The notes under the pieces are model-generated. The model was not told the DNA's origin. It made no database searches and saw only the letters and a list, made by a program, of their open reading frames with translations. The position numbers and the translations under genes were made by a program. From Enterococcus caccae ATCC BAA-1240 (GTDB taxonomy: Bacteria > Bacillota > Bacilli > Lactobacillales > Enterococcaceae), in NCBI RefSeq assembly GCF_000407145.1, contig NZ_KE136475.1:248001-312000 (forward strand): 64,000 bases of DNA, in the 5' to 3' direction. This document shows, piece after piece, positions 35,139 through 44,183 of the stretch (position 1 is the first letter of the stretch; every line of letters begins with the position of its first letter).

Positions 35139-35204
35139 ACAAAAAAGTACGCTTTTGGTTGTTGACGTTCATCTCTTCAACATACAAGTCGGCGTGCTTT
35201 TTGT
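35139..35204. terminator. Terminator-like inverted repeat after the DUF4767 gene
   Basis: ACAAAAAAGTACGC pairs with GCGTGCTTTTTGT and encloses a partial inner stem (GTTGA / TCAAC). Confidence 0.55.
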
Positions 35205-35224
35205 GTATCCTAAAATTTAAAAAG

Positions 35225-35263
35225 GTGGGCAATAACCAGATCTTCTTCTGACTATTGTCCCAC
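35225..35263. repeat. Imperfect palindrome between convergent lipoprotein and secreted-protein genes
   Basis: GTGGGCAATAACCAGA faces TCTGACTATTGTCCCAC. It is similar in style to the hairpin of repeat copy A (GTGGGACAAAAG). It probably contributes to termination from both sides. Confidence 0.6.
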
Positions 35264-35346
35264 ACTCTTCAAATTTTACTATGTGTTTTAACCTTTATTT
35301 TACATTGACGTCAGAGAAACGATGATTGAAGACGCCTTTAAACAAA

Positions 35347-36174
35347 TTAGAATATACGAACGGGTGTGAATTTAGCAAGAGTATAAACGTCACCTGTTGT
35401 ATCAGATGTTGCAGTAATTGTATATTCTTTTGACACGAAATTTTCTCCATCTAATGGATTTACAAAGAAGTTATTCATGATAGACCATGCTTTTCCAGCA
35501 ATTTTGCCTGATGCATCAGTTAAGGCATAGGTGTAATCTGTTTCAAGCTCTGGATTAAGTTCTAATTGGATACCACCAGTTTTTGTAGTGATATTTCCAT
35601 TTTCTAAAATATGATCGGCAGATGTTGTTTTATCTACGAAAAACTTATCGAAAGAACTTCCTTTGATAAGGTTAGATACTTTCCCAGCACTTCCACTTGC
35701 AAGAATATTACCTAAATATTGATAGTTTAACAATTCATTTTTCAACTTTTTGTTTGTCATTTTAGAGGTTACTGTTTGGCTACTGCCATCCATAGAAAAG
35801 CGACGAATAAATAAAGAATCAAAAAGATATTCTCTATCTGCAGCAGTAGGGTATTCTTTGACTAAATCATCAAGCTTAAGATCAAACCCGATATACTTCC
35901 CGTCTTGTATTACTCCTTGTCCTTTATGATGCATTCCTTCAATTGAAAATGCTAGGTAGTAATCAGTTGCAGAAATAGGCGTTTTTAATGTTGCTCTCAA
36001 AACATTGTAGTGTTCATAGTGTACTGAAGCGATTTCGTCTGCTACCTCAAATGCTTGTTGAGTCGCTGCTGAAGTTGTGGATTGAGCATTAGCTGTTGAG
36101 GGTGTTGTTAAGACTCCTCCTGAGATTAGTCCAGCAAATACTGCTGCTGTTGATAAAATGTGCTTTGGTTTCAT
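35347..36174 (-). CDS. Secreted protein of unknown function
   Basis: This 275-aa protein has a clean Sec signal peptide (MKPKHILSTAAVFAGLISGG ... TANAQ, cleavage after about residue 30) and no anchor or LPxTG. The mature part is beta-rich in pattern (YYLAFSIEGMHHKGQGVIQD, SSQTVTSKMTNKK, EYTITATSDTTGDVYTLAKF). It contains no cysteine. I do not recognise the family. AAAGGAGAATACATT gives a good ribosome site. It stands alone in a very AT-rich stretch (36.2-37.0 kb), consistent with acquired DNA. Confidence 0.75.
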   Translation of the reverse strand: MKPKHILSTAAVFAGLISGGVLTTPSTANAQSTTSAATQQAFEVADEIASVHYEHYNVLRATLKTPISATDYYLAFSIEGMHHKGQGVIQDGKYIGFDLKLDDLVKEYPTAADREYLFDSLFIRRFSMDGSSQTVTSKMTNKKLKNELLNYQYLGNILASGSAGKVSNLIKGSSFDKFFVDKTTSADHILENGNITTKTGGIQLELNPELETDYTYALTDASGKIAGKAWSIMNNFFVNPLDGENFVSKEYTITATSDTTGDVYTLAKFTPVRIF

Positions 36175-37029
36175 AATGTATTCTCCTTTGCTTTAATATA
36201 TATGAATCCGCTAGTTTATTAATTAGAAAAAACAATAGAAAGTAATAATGATTTTTCTGACGATTAACTTGCGGAATTTCACCTAATTATCCAAAAAAAG
36301 TTCCCGAAAAATTCAGTCATTCTAGCTAGGAAGCGTTGTTACATGTGAATTGTAGCATGTGGATGACGTTATTGTATTATCATTTTTTTGTTGTTTTATT
36401 TAAAAAAATGATAATGAGAATATAGCGATATAATTCGTTTAAAATGTATATCATCTGCATATTGTGAGCAGATTTTTTTTAGTTTATTTTCCTTTCTTAA
36501 ACGCTTATAAGGCTTAACTTTTTCTTTATTTGGATGTTGGAAAATGAAAAAAATTTGAAAGTTAAATGTTATTATAATTTTACGTTATGTATGGTTATTC
36601 GTGATGTTTTTCTAGAAAAATATTATTTTATTTTTGTTATTTTAAATACTAAAAAAATTTATTTTGTGTTTTGAAAGTTAGTATAGAATATTCTTTTGAT
36701 AGCTTCTTAGAGGAAATAACAAAGAATAGAATATTACAAAGTATTTGGACTAATTAGAGTTGGAAATCTGAGGGTTCTGTTTTGTCAACTGAAGTGTGGC
36801 ATTTACTAGTTAAGCGAAATATAAATCAACATCAAACTTATTGTCATTCGTTACATGAAATAGCTTAGAAAAGAAAAAATTAGGCTGTCTATTTCCTAAT
36901 AATTTTAGGAAACAAACAGCCTAATCAACGTGTTTATTACTGTTGTAGGTTAGCGTCAAACATTCTTTTTAGGACATTGAACTATTATCTTTTAGCAACA
37001 ACTGCTAGTTGAACTTGGACTAGCTGATC
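36175..37029. other. AT-rich gene-free stretch
   Basis: I see no gene here. It holds the promoter region of the secreted-protein gene and long A/T runs (notably 36400-36700). A hairpin at about 36881-36925 (AGGCTGTCTATTTCCTAA ... TTAGGAAACAAACAGCCT) is probably a terminator remnant. Confidence 0.5.
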
Positions 37030-37285
37030 ATCATAATTACTAGAGAATTATAATTTATAAGCCTTGGTGACACTACACTCATCTATTAAAACATTAGTCG
37101 CTTTCACGTCTCTATCTTTTGCGATACCATACTTTTCTGTTTTGGTATTCGTTATTGTACGGCTAGTACTCTCTTTGGAGACCAGCTAAACATTTCAAAT
37201 TCTTTATACGTAAAAGGGAAGCATGTCTTCATCTAGCTCTATTTGAAATGAGTTCCAGCTGTCACTTAATGAACCAAAGTCTTTT
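37030..37285 (-). pseudogene. Fragment of a surface/lipoprotein gene, frameshifted
   Basis: On the minus strand from about 37285 it reads DFGSLSDSWNSFQIELDEDM LPFTYKEFEMFSWSPKRVLA, hits a stop, and continues in another frame as TITNTKTEKYGIAKDRDVKA. There is no start codon or signal peptide. It looks like the 3' part of a larger enterococcal surface gene. It lies directly downstream of the lipoprotein at 37292. Confidence 0.5.
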
Positions 37286-37291
37286 TTTAGT

Positions 37292-37828
37292 CTAGATATC
37301 GTCAGAATCCTCAGTATCACTATCAAATTCTTTCGCATCTTCTAAATCTTCTTTACTTACTTTATAGTTGTCTTTTGCATATTCGATGACAAAGTCTATA
37401 AAATCCCCTTTTGATAAGCCTAATTTTTTCAGCTCTTTTGTATAGGCATCAAGGGTATTTTCTTCGTCAGCGGAATGCTTTCCTTGAAAGTAGACTATCT
37501 CACTGTCGATATCCTCATCTTTCTCATTGTATCGGATGCTTGCTATACTGCTGGGAATCAAATTGTTGTCTTTTTTTTCTAACTCTACATAGGATTCAAA
37601 CGTAATTCCTGTATCTGGATTATCTAAAATAAGGGAATAGATCATACTACCGAAGGAAGGATAACTTCTATCTGAGAACAGATATCCTTCAGCTTTAAAT
37701 TTTTTGACTGTATCATTCTCCTTCTTTTTTGTTCCCTCTGTTGTTCCGTTGTTCGTACCACAAGCCATAATAGCGAATGATACCAGAACCAATAAACCAA
37801 CCAAAGCCTTTTTTTTCAATTTTTTCAT
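37292..37828 (-). CDS. Small lipoprotein of unknown function
   Basis: This 178-aa protein has a lipoprotein signal (MKKLKKKALVGLLVLVSFAI followed by MAC) and an acidic mature domain (KKFKAEGYLFSDRSYPSFGS, then GLSKGDFIDFVIEYAKDNYK) ending in an Asp/Glu/Ser tail. AAAGGAGAGTATT is the ribosome site. No family is recognised. Lipoprotein genes and fragments cluster in this 33-38 kb region. Confidence 0.75.
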   Translation of the reverse strand: MKKLKKKALVGLLVLVSFAIMACGTNNGTTEGTKKKENDTVKKFKAEGYLFSDRSYPSFGSMIYSLILDNPDTGITFESYVELEKKDNNLIPSSIASIRYNEKDEDIDSEIVYFQGKHSADEENTLDAYTKELKKLGLSKGDFIDFVIEYAKDNYKVSKEDLEDAKEFDSDTEDSDDI

Positions 37829-38116
37829 AATACTCTCCTTTTTATGTTTTTGATAATGTTATTTTTGCAAATATCATTATCATCTATAAAGAATAGCATA
37901 TTCAAAAATACAATTCAAACGCACTGTAAATATAGTGGTACGAATGGATAGAACTATGTTTTTAAACGGAAAATAGATAGCTAATGAGCATCTATTGAGT
38001 GATTAACCTTTTAATGAAGGATAATGCGAGTGAACGCAATGGTCATTACCTAAGGAAATACAATCACATTTAAATAGTGTGGTAAGAAAATGATTGTTAT
38101 CAATTAATGATAGAGA

Positions 38117-38145
38117 TTGTAAGTGAAATAGCTATCTTGTATAAT
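38117..38145 (+). promoter_or_regulatory. Promoter TTGTAA-17-TATAAT ahead of repeat copy C
   Basis: -35 TTGTAA at 38117-38122 and -10 TATAAT at 38140-38145, separated by exactly 17 bp. No protein gene starts within 160 bp. The next element is repeat C with a terminator. Confidence 0.6.
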
Positions 38146-38151
38146 TAAACT

Positions 38152-38287
38152 AGTCAGAAAAGTTGAGGTTGGGACGAAGTGTTTAACTCCTAGAAATAAG
38201 AGGGCGTTGCTTCTGTTCTCAAAATTTATTCGGATTTATGGTGGCTAGGATATGACTTATCGCGTTAGTCCTAGCCACGCTTTTTTT
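38152..38287 (+). ncRNA. Candidate small RNA formed by intergenic repeat copy C
   Basis: A promoter directly upstream and a terminator at the end (GTGGCTAGGA / TCCTAGCCAC, 38241-38278, then seven T) delimit a transcript of about 135 nt. Its body is the repeat module series GAGGTTGGGACGAAGTG, TTTAACTCCTAGAAATAAG, TTGCTTCTG, ATTTATTCGGATT. No long reading frame lies inside. Read-through could instead make it the leader of the gene at 38313. Confidence 0.45.
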
Positions 38288-38312
38288 AGTTTAAGTTTAT
38301 AGGGGGAGAAAA

Positions 38313-40082
38313 ATGGGTTTAAATTTTATTGGGTTAACATTTCTTTTTGGTATAGGGATCTTGGTTGCAAATGGCACTAGTTTTATGCTCACAAAGGGCA
38401 GAAATATTAAAAAGATAATGGTACTAATGGTTGTTGAATTATTCTTATTGGGAAGTTTTTTATTTATTGTATTACCTAGCAAGACACTTTCAACCATTCT
38501 ATGGATCAATTTAATTGGAGCGGTAGTTGCAAGTGGCGTGTTGCTGGTAAGCCGTTCAATCAGTCAAGTTTCTAACAAGGTCTTGCTTAAAGGACATAAA
38601 AATGCCAGGATAGATATAGTAAATGATTGGTCTGGGCGTGTATTAAGTATAAGTATTGCTGCAATGGTTTTATTATTTATTGTTAGCTCTGTAACAAAAA
38701 TAACAGCAATTGACGATGTTTACCAAACGATTCCTTTGAAGACAGAAGAAAAAGCCGAGGTTTTAACTTCCACCAAAGAAACGCCTATTGCTATTGCACC
38801 AAAAACAGCTAAACGAAAGATGTTGCAAAAGTTCTCAGTGATTCCAAACTCAAATATGTTTACGTTAGATGGTATCACTGCGCAAGTCGTGAATGGTGAA
38901 TATGTATACGTTGCAACGGTGGAATTTAATGGATTTTTTAAATGGTCGAAATTAGGTGCAGTACCAGGATATTTTATTATTAGTGCAACAGATATCAATG
39001 CACAGCCTAAGTTTATTGAAAAGTCGATTATATATACACCATCGGCATACTTTGGAAAAGATGCTGCACGTAAAATCTATGCTGCCTATCCTGATTATGC
39101 TGCTACTGGGAAAATTAATTTAGAAATCGACGAAGAGGGAAATCCATTTTATATCCAGACCTTATACAAAGAATACGGTGTTTCTGGTCGGATGAATTAC
39201 AATGAATTTAAGACTGCTGTTTTAAATGCAACAACGGGTGAAGTGAAAGTCTATGACAGTAAAGAGGCTCCAAAATTTGTAGATGCTCCAATCACTAGTT
39301 CTGCTGCCAACAGTATCAATGAATACTTTGGTCGTTATAGCCAAGGCTGGTGGAATCAAACGATGTTTGGTGCGAAAAAAGATGTTAAAATCCCGACGGA
39401 AAATGGCATCTATGCATCTGGTCAAATCACGCCGATGATGAACAAAGAAGGTAGTCAATTGTTGTATTTTACAGATTTTACAAGCGGGGATGAAGAGCAA
39501 GACTCCGCTTTGGGTTATTCATTAATTAATGCAAGAACAGGTCAAGTAACCTATTACCGTGATACAAAAGTAGGGATTATGGATAGCGATGGTGCTATAT
39601 CGATTGCAGCTAAGATTTATCCGGAGAAAAAATGGAAAGCAAGTATGCCAGTTCTCTATAATATCGACGGTGTTCCAACTTGGATCGTTTCGTTAATGGA
39701 TAGTAAAGGTATCTTCAAAAAATATGTGTATGTCAATGCTGTTGATAATGATATTGTGGTGGATGCTGATGCGGCGCAAAATGCATTAGATGCTTACCGA
39801 ATTGAATTGGCAACAAAAGGAAGTAATAATACAAGTAGTGAAGCTGCTGATTTACAAGAAATCAAAGGAAGTATTTCTCGTGTGACGATTGTCGCTAGCG
39901 AGGCGCAAACCGTGGTTTCCTTCTTATTAGAGAATGATAAAACAATTTACAGTGTGACAACGAATAATAGTCCCATGGCTCTTTTCTTAAAAGAAGGAGA
40001 TGAAGTGGAATTTAAAGCTGCAGTTACAGCAGAAGCAAAAGCCGCTAGCATCGAGAATCTTGTGATTAAAGGATTGGAGTAG
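38313..40082 (+). CDS. Large membrane protein of unknown function
   Basis: This 589-aa protein has an N-terminal membrane region of four or five segments (LNFIGLTFLFGIGILVANGT, MVVELFLLGSFLFIVL, LSISIAAMVLLFIVSSV). A large C-terminal domain contains repeated PepSY-like units (FYIQTLYKEYGVSGRMNYNE ... VLNATTGEVKVYD; YSLINARTGQVTYYRD). This layout recurs as a conserved hypothetical in enterococci and related bacteria. AGGGGGAGAAAA precedes the ATG. No enzyme motif is visible. Confidence 0.75.
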   Translation: MGLNFIGLTFLFGIGILVANGTSFMLTKGRNIKKIMVLMVVELFLLGSFLFIVLPSKTLSTILWINLIGAVVASGVLLVSRSISQVSNKVLLKGHKNARIDIVNDWSGRVLSISIAAMVLLFIVSSVTKITAIDDVYQTIPLKTEEKAEVLTSTKETPIAIAPKTAKRKMLQKFSVIPNSNMFTLDGITAQVVNGEYVYVATVEFNGFFKWSKLGAVPGYFIISATDINAQPKFIEKSIIYTPSAYFGKDAARKIYAAYPDYAATGKINLEIDEEGNPFYIQTLYKEYGVSGRMNYNEFKTAVLNATTGEVKVYDSKEAPKFVDAPITSSAANSINEYFGRYSQGWWNQTMFGAKKDVKIPTENGIYASGQITPMMNKEGSQLLYFTDFTSGDEEQDSALGYSLINARTGQVTYYRDTKVGIMDSDGAISIAAKIYPEKKWKASMPVLYNIDGVPTWIVSLMDSKGIFKKYVYVNAVDNDIVVDADAAQNALDAYRIELATKGSNNTSSEAADLQEIKGSISRVTIVASEAQTVVSFLLENDKTIYSVTTNNSPMALFLKEGDEVEFKAAVTAEAKAASIENLVIKGLE

Positions 40083-40319
40083 TAGAACATATTTAAGTAG
40101 AGAAGCAAAGCAGTTCTTGAATACACTAGTATGAAATAGTTACTAAATAAAAAAGTCTTTTAGTCAAGAAAATAAATGATTGACTGAAAGGCTTTTTATC
40201 AGCTAAATTCTATGATAAGAGTTTAGAAAATTTGATGTTACACAATCCCTATAGTAAGGTATTTAGTAGCTATTAAGCTGCAGGTTCAATTTATTTCTAC
40301 TATTAAAGGAGGTTTATGG

Positions 40320-40829
40320 ATGAAGGCTACACAATTATCTATAGAAGTATTAAAGAGAGCGCAAGAACGTTTTGAGGAAACGCTTGGTCAAATGAGCACA
40401 GATGAAGCCAATACTATGCCAGCGCCATTGATTAAATCAGTGACTTGGTTGATTTGGCATACTGCAAGGGAACTTGATTATCAAATCTCAGAGCTTAATA
40501 ATACTAAGCCGTTATGGTTAAAAGCTGGTTGGAGTGAAAGGTTTGCATTGGATTTACCTGATGATACAGAAGATTGGCGTCATACACCTGAAGAAGCTGC
40601 AAAAGTTATTGTGCAAGATAAAAAGCTATTGCGTGATTATCTAGCTGCTAGTGTTGATTTTACAAGCACCTATTTAGAAACGCTTGACGAAGAAAGATTT
40701 AATGATGTTATAGATCGGAACTGGACACCAGTTGTAACACGTCAGGCTCGAATCGTTTCTGCTATTGATGATGCGGTGATGCATTCAGGGCAAGCGGTTT
40801 ATACAAGAAGGTTGGTTATTGGTCAGTAG
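40320..40829 (+). CDS. DinB-family (DUF664-like) four-helix protein
   Basis: This 169-aa protein has the DinB/YfiT metal-site pattern: a first His in SVTWLIWHTARELDYQISEL and a C-terminal VMHSGQAVYTRR. The family includes thiol transferases that use bacillithiol-type cofactors, but the role of most members is unknown. AAAGGAGGTTTATGG gives a strong ribosome site. The gene is convergent with the ABC transporter operon. Confidence 0.85.
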   Translation: MKATQLSIEVLKRAQERFEETLGQMSTDEANTMPAPLIKSVTWLIWHTARELDYQISELNNTKPLWLKAGWSERFALDLPDDTEDWRHTPEEAAKVIVQDKKLLRDYLAASVDFTSTYLETLDEERFNDVIDRNWTPVVTRQARIVSAIDDAVMHSGQAVYTRRLVIGQ

Positions 40830-40862
40830 CGCTATTATAGACGCTCTAAAACGTAATAAACG

Positions 40863-40908
40863 GTGGCAAACACCCATGAAGGCAATCGCCTTCATGGGTG
40901 TTTGCCAC
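40863..40908. terminator. Perfect 21-bp inverted repeat between convergent genes
   Basis: GTGGCAAACACCCATGAAGGC, loop AATC, then its exact complement. No T-tract lies directly outside, so it may work as a bidirectional roadblock or a decay barrier rather than a classic terminator. Confidence 0.65.
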
Positions 40909-40948
40909 AACCTCTTCAGTATACTTAAAGATATTCATAAAAAAGTTC

Positions 40949-41719
40949 TTAACTTCTCAATCCGCGTCCCCGATCAATCAAATACCAGCAAACCGCATAA
41001 AGTACTGAGATAAAAAGAATCAGAATAATCAAAGAAAAGATGATTGGCACATCGATCGTCCCAAGAAAACCATATCTAAATCCTGAAATCATATAGACGA
41101 TCGGATTGATTTTTGAAATAGCTTGCCAGATTGGTGGTAACATTGATATCGCATAAAATACGCCACCAAGATATGTTAATGGTTGCAGAACAAATGTCGG
41201 TACAATGGATACATCATCAAAGGATTGTGCAAAAATCCCGTTTAATAGACCGGCCAATGAAAATAAAATGGCTGTCATAAGAAGGGTGATGATAACAATG
41301 GACCATGAATAAACGTGAAGTGGTACAAAGAATAAAGAAATCATTGTCACAAGCGTCCCAACTAGAACACTTCTACCAAGTCCACCAAAGACAAAACCCC
41401 AAATAATAATATGAGTTGGCACCGGTGCAACCAATAATTCTTCAATATTTTTTTGGAATTTTTGAGAGAAAAACGAAGAAGACACATTCGCATAGGAACT
41501 TGTGATCACGGACATCATAATTAATCCAGGTACGATAAATTCCATATAGGAGAATCCTTCCATTTGTCCGATCCGTCCGCCAATCAGATTTCCAAAAATA
41601 ACAAAATAGAGAGAGGTGGTGATCACTGGCGGTACCAAGGTTTGTACCCAAATTCTCAGATATCGATTGGTTTCTTTTACAGCAAGGCTTCTTAGGGCCG
41701 TGAAATATAACTTAAACAT
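40949..41719 (-). CDS. ABC-2 type transporter permease
   Basis: This 256-aa protein has six membrane segments and the ABC-2 pattern (YLRIWVQTLVPPVITTSLYF, FQKNIEELLVAPVPTHIIIW, FDDVSIVPTFVLQPLTYLGG). ATG 41719 is best spaced from AAGGAG. It pairs with the ATPase gene upstream and is part of an arsR-ATPase-permease operon. It resembles YadH/NodJ-type exporters; the substrate is unknown. Confidence 0.88.
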   Translation of the reverse strand: MFKLYFTALRSLAVKETNRYLRIWVQTLVPPVITTSLYFVIFGNLIGGRIGQMEGFSYMEFIVPGLIMMSVITSSYANVSSSFFSQKFQKNIEELLVAPVPTHIIIWGFVFGGLGRSVLVGTLVTMISLFFVPLHVYSWSIVIITLLMTAILFSLAGLLNGIFAQSFDDVSIVPTFVLQPLTYLGGVFYAISMLPPIWQAISKINPIVYMISGFRYGFLGTIDVPIIFSLIILILFISVLYAVCWYLIDRGRGLRS

Positions 41720-41800
41720 TTTCATTCTCCTTATTCGTATCAAAGTATTGATTTTTTCAAAAGAAAAATCAATTGAGCGCTTATGCCAGATACTATTCCA

Positions 41801-42751
41801 CTAGCTTAATACTTGGAAAGTAGAGTTGGCATCCACTGGGGGTTTTTCTTCTGTGATTTTTAGAAATAGTTCTTCTAAACGGTTAGATTTATTACGCATA
41901 GAAAGAACCTGAATTCCTTGTTCTGTGAGTTGTGCAAATAAACCGTTCAACCCTTGATTACGTTCGATTTCAACTTCAAGTGTTTGTTCATCTTCAAAGA
42001 GATATTTATACCCTGTGATTTCAGGTTCCCTATCAACAGGAGCTAAATCAAAGATGAAGGTTTCGAATTGCAACTTGGCTAATAAGGTTTTCATACTGGT
42101 ATTTTCAATCAACTGACCGGATTGGATGATTCCGATATTGCGGCAAAGCATTTCTGCTTCTTCTAAGTAATGGGTTGTTAAGATGATCGTGGTACCATTT
42201 TCGTTCAATTCTCTTAGAAAATCCCACATTTCTCGTCTTAGTTCAATATCAACCCCCGCTGTAGGTTCATCTAAAATAAGTAAACGAGGTTCATGCATCA
42301 ATGCACGCGCGATCATTAAACGACGTTTCATCCCTCCTGAAAGCATACGAGCACGTACATTCCGCTTTTCCCATAGATCAGATTGTTTTAGATATTTCTC
42401 GCTACGTTTTAATGCTTCTTTTCTTGAAACACCGTAGTAACCAGCTTGATTCACAACAATTTGTTCAACTGTTTCAAATGGGTTAAAGTTAAACTCTTGT
42501 GGAACCAGACCAATTTGCTGTTTGGCAAGAACTAAATCGGTATCTAAATCATAACCAAAAACTTTTACGTTTCCTGATGTTTTGTTGACAAGAGAAGTAA
42601 TGATTCCAATCGTTGTGGACTTACCCGCTCCGTTTGGTCCTAAAAGTGCATAAAAATCGCCTTCTTCTACGGCCAAATCGATACCTTTAAGTGCTTCAAC
42701 ACCGCTTCCATAGACTTTTTTTAGATTGTTTATTTCTAGTGCATAGGTCAT
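41801..42751 (-). CDS. ABC transporter ATP-binding protein
   Basis: This 316-aa ATPase has Walker A GPNGAGKST, signature MLSGGMKRRLMIARA and Walker B LLILDEPTAGVD. The C-terminal about 90 residues form an accessory domain (LAPVDREPEITGYKYLFEDE). It overlaps the ArsR gene by 4 bp (ATGA). This is the YadG/drug-exporter type. Confidence 0.9.
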   Translation of the reverse strand: MTYALEINNLKKVYGSGVEALKGIDLAVEEGDFYALLGPNGAGKSTTIGIITSLVNKTSGNVKVFGYDLDTDLVLAKQQIGLVPQEFNFNPFETVEQIVVNQAGYYGVSRKEALKRSEKYLKQSDLWEKRNVRARMLSGGMKRRLMIARALMHEPRLLILDEPTAGVDIELRREMWDFLRELNENGTTIILTTHYLEEAEMLCRNIGIIQSGQLIENTSMKTLLAKLQFETFIFDLAPVDREPEITGYKYLFEDEQTLEVEIERNQGLNGLFAQLTEQGIQVLSMRNKSNRLEELFLKITEEKPPVDANSTFQVLS

Positions 42752-43080
42752 TTAATATCACTATCTCCTTTTGTATCCTTAGTATTCTGGCAAAGACAAT
42801 CTTCTCCACTGTCAGAAAGTAAGTGCACCATAGAGTTCATAAAATCTTTTACAAACTCTTCTCTTAAGGTATAATGATGCCACTGACTTTGTTTGCTTAC
42901 TGCAACAATGCCAGCACTTTCCAATACTTTCATGTGATGAGAAAGTGTTGGCTGTGTAAAGTCAAAATGTTTTAATACATCACAAGCACACATACTGTTA
43001 TAAGAGAGCAAATCGATTATTTTCATTCTTTTGGGATCAGCCATTGCTTTTAGTACTAAAGAAATTTTTTCGTAATCCAT
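42748..43080 (-). CDS. ArsR/SmtB-family repressor
   Basis: This 110-aa winged-helix protein has MCACDVLKHFDFTQPTLSHH MKVLE, where CxCD at the recognition-helix approach is the ArsR/CadC alpha-3 metal-site pattern. A C-terminal CLC (EDCLCQN) adds two more thiols. ATG 43080 is chosen because AGGAGG lies 7 bp upstream. It likely represses its own operon with the ABC exporter, releasing on binding a thiophilic ligand. The inducer is not evident, because no arsenic or cadmium gene is nearby. Confidence 0.88.
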   Translation of the reverse strand: MDYEKISLVLKAMADPKRMKIIDLLSYNSMCACDVLKHFDFTQPTLSHHMKVLESAGIVAVSKQSQWHHYTLREEFVKDFMNSMVHLLSDSGEDCLCQNTKDTKGDSDIK

Positions 43081-43097
43081 GTTCATTCCTCCTGAAT

Positions 43098-43146
43098 ATA
43101 GATAACTATCTATGTTAAATATAGGTGAACATAAATATAATGTCAA
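43098..43146 (-). promoter_or_regulatory. arsR-operon promoter with operator
   Basis: On the minus strand, -35 TTGACA (43146-43141), a 17-bp spacer and -10 TATATT (43123-43118). The perfect repeat ATAGATA-AC-TATCTAT (43098-43113) lies at the start of transcription, an ideal repressor site. Confidence 0.8.
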
Positions 43147-43332
43147 GTAGATTTATTACGGAAATGTTAGGTGAAAAAAGAAAAAAGTATGAATGCTTCT
43201 ACTTCTAAATAAAATAATAATAACAGAAATTTAAAAACACTAGACTTCAACACATATAGTAATACTGTTATAATAGATACTATTGTTAATGTGAGCAACG
43301 AAAAATGGACTGTAAGAGGAGTAAACGAAAAA

Positions 43333-44076
43333 ATGAGAAACATTCGATTAATGATTGAGTATGATGGTACGAGATATCTGGGGTGGCAAAGGCTTGGTGA
43401 TTCGGATAAAACGATCCAAGGGAAAATCGAAAATATTTTAACACAAATGACACGTACTAAGGTTGAAATTATCGGTTCAGGTCGAACGGATGCTGGAACC
43501 CATGCAAGAGGACAAATCGCAAATTTTAAAACAGATAGTAAAATGGCGCTATCAGAGATGATTGAATTTCTAAATCGTTATCTTCCACAAGATATTGTTG
43601 TAAAAAACATGGAAGAGGTTCCTGAACGATTTCACGCTCGATATAATGCAGAAGGGAAAAAATACAGTTATTATGTTTGGCATGAGGTGATTCCTTCTGC
43701 CTTTGAGCGTAATTATAGTTTCCACTATTCGGAAAAACTTGATTTTGACTTAATGAATGAGGCTTGCCATAAAATGATGGGTACGCATGATTTTATTGGT
43801 TTTTCTTCTCTTAAAAAGACAAAAAAATCGACTACCCGAACGATCGATGAACTATCGATTCAAAAAGAAGGAAGTCTTATTCATTTTACCTTTGTAGGAG
43901 ATGGTTTCTTGCATAAAATGGTCAGAATTCTTATGGGAACGCTCTTAGAAATCGGGTCAGGGTCAATGGAATTAGAAGCTATTGATGAAGTGTTTGAACA
44001 TAAAGTTAGAAGCGATGCCGGAATGACAGTACCAGCCCAAGGGCTGTTCCTCGATGAAGTGTATTATCGCGAGTGA
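43333..44076 (+). CDS. truA: tRNA pseudouridine synthase A (TruA)
   Basis: This enzyme makes pseudouridine at positions 38-40 of tRNAs. The catalytic Asp lies in GSGRTDAGTHARGQ, and the N-terminal IRLMIEYDGTRYLGWQ and C-terminal FLHKMVRILMGTLLEIG motifs are diagnostic. ATG 43333 is chosen for AGAGGAG upstream; the frame extends to 43291 without function. The length of 247 aa is normal. Confidence 0.95.
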   Translation: MRNIRLMIEYDGTRYLGWQRLGDSDKTIQGKIENILTQMTRTKVEIIGSGRTDAGTHARGQIANFKTDSKMALSEMIEFLNRYLPQDIVVKNMEEVPERFHARYNAEGKKYSYYVWHEVIPSAFERNYSFHYSEKLDFDLMNEACHKMMGTHDFIGFSSLKKTKKSTTRTIDELSIQKEGSLIHFTFVGDGFLHKMVRILMGTLLEIGSGSMELEAIDEVFEHKVRSDAGMTVPAQGLFLDEVYYRE

Positions 44077-44113
44077 GAATAAAAAAACTAGGCTTAGATC
44101 TTGACTCGCAATG

Positions 44114-44172
44114 AAATAATCTGAGGCAGGGATTTGACTCGTAGAGCTATGTCCTTGCCTCAGATTATTTTT
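44114..44172. terminator. Bidirectional terminator between truA and the ROK gene
   Basis: AAATAATCTGAGGCAGGGA faces TCCTTGCCTCAGATTATTT, followed by T-rich DNA on both strands. Confidence 0.9.
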
Positions 44173-44183
44173 TATTCAATATA

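Noticed and set aside
40819-41013. 64-codon plus-strand frame overlapping the DinB gene end
   Set aside because: It runs through the 21-bp inverted repeat and into the opposite-strand permease gene; it has no supporting features.
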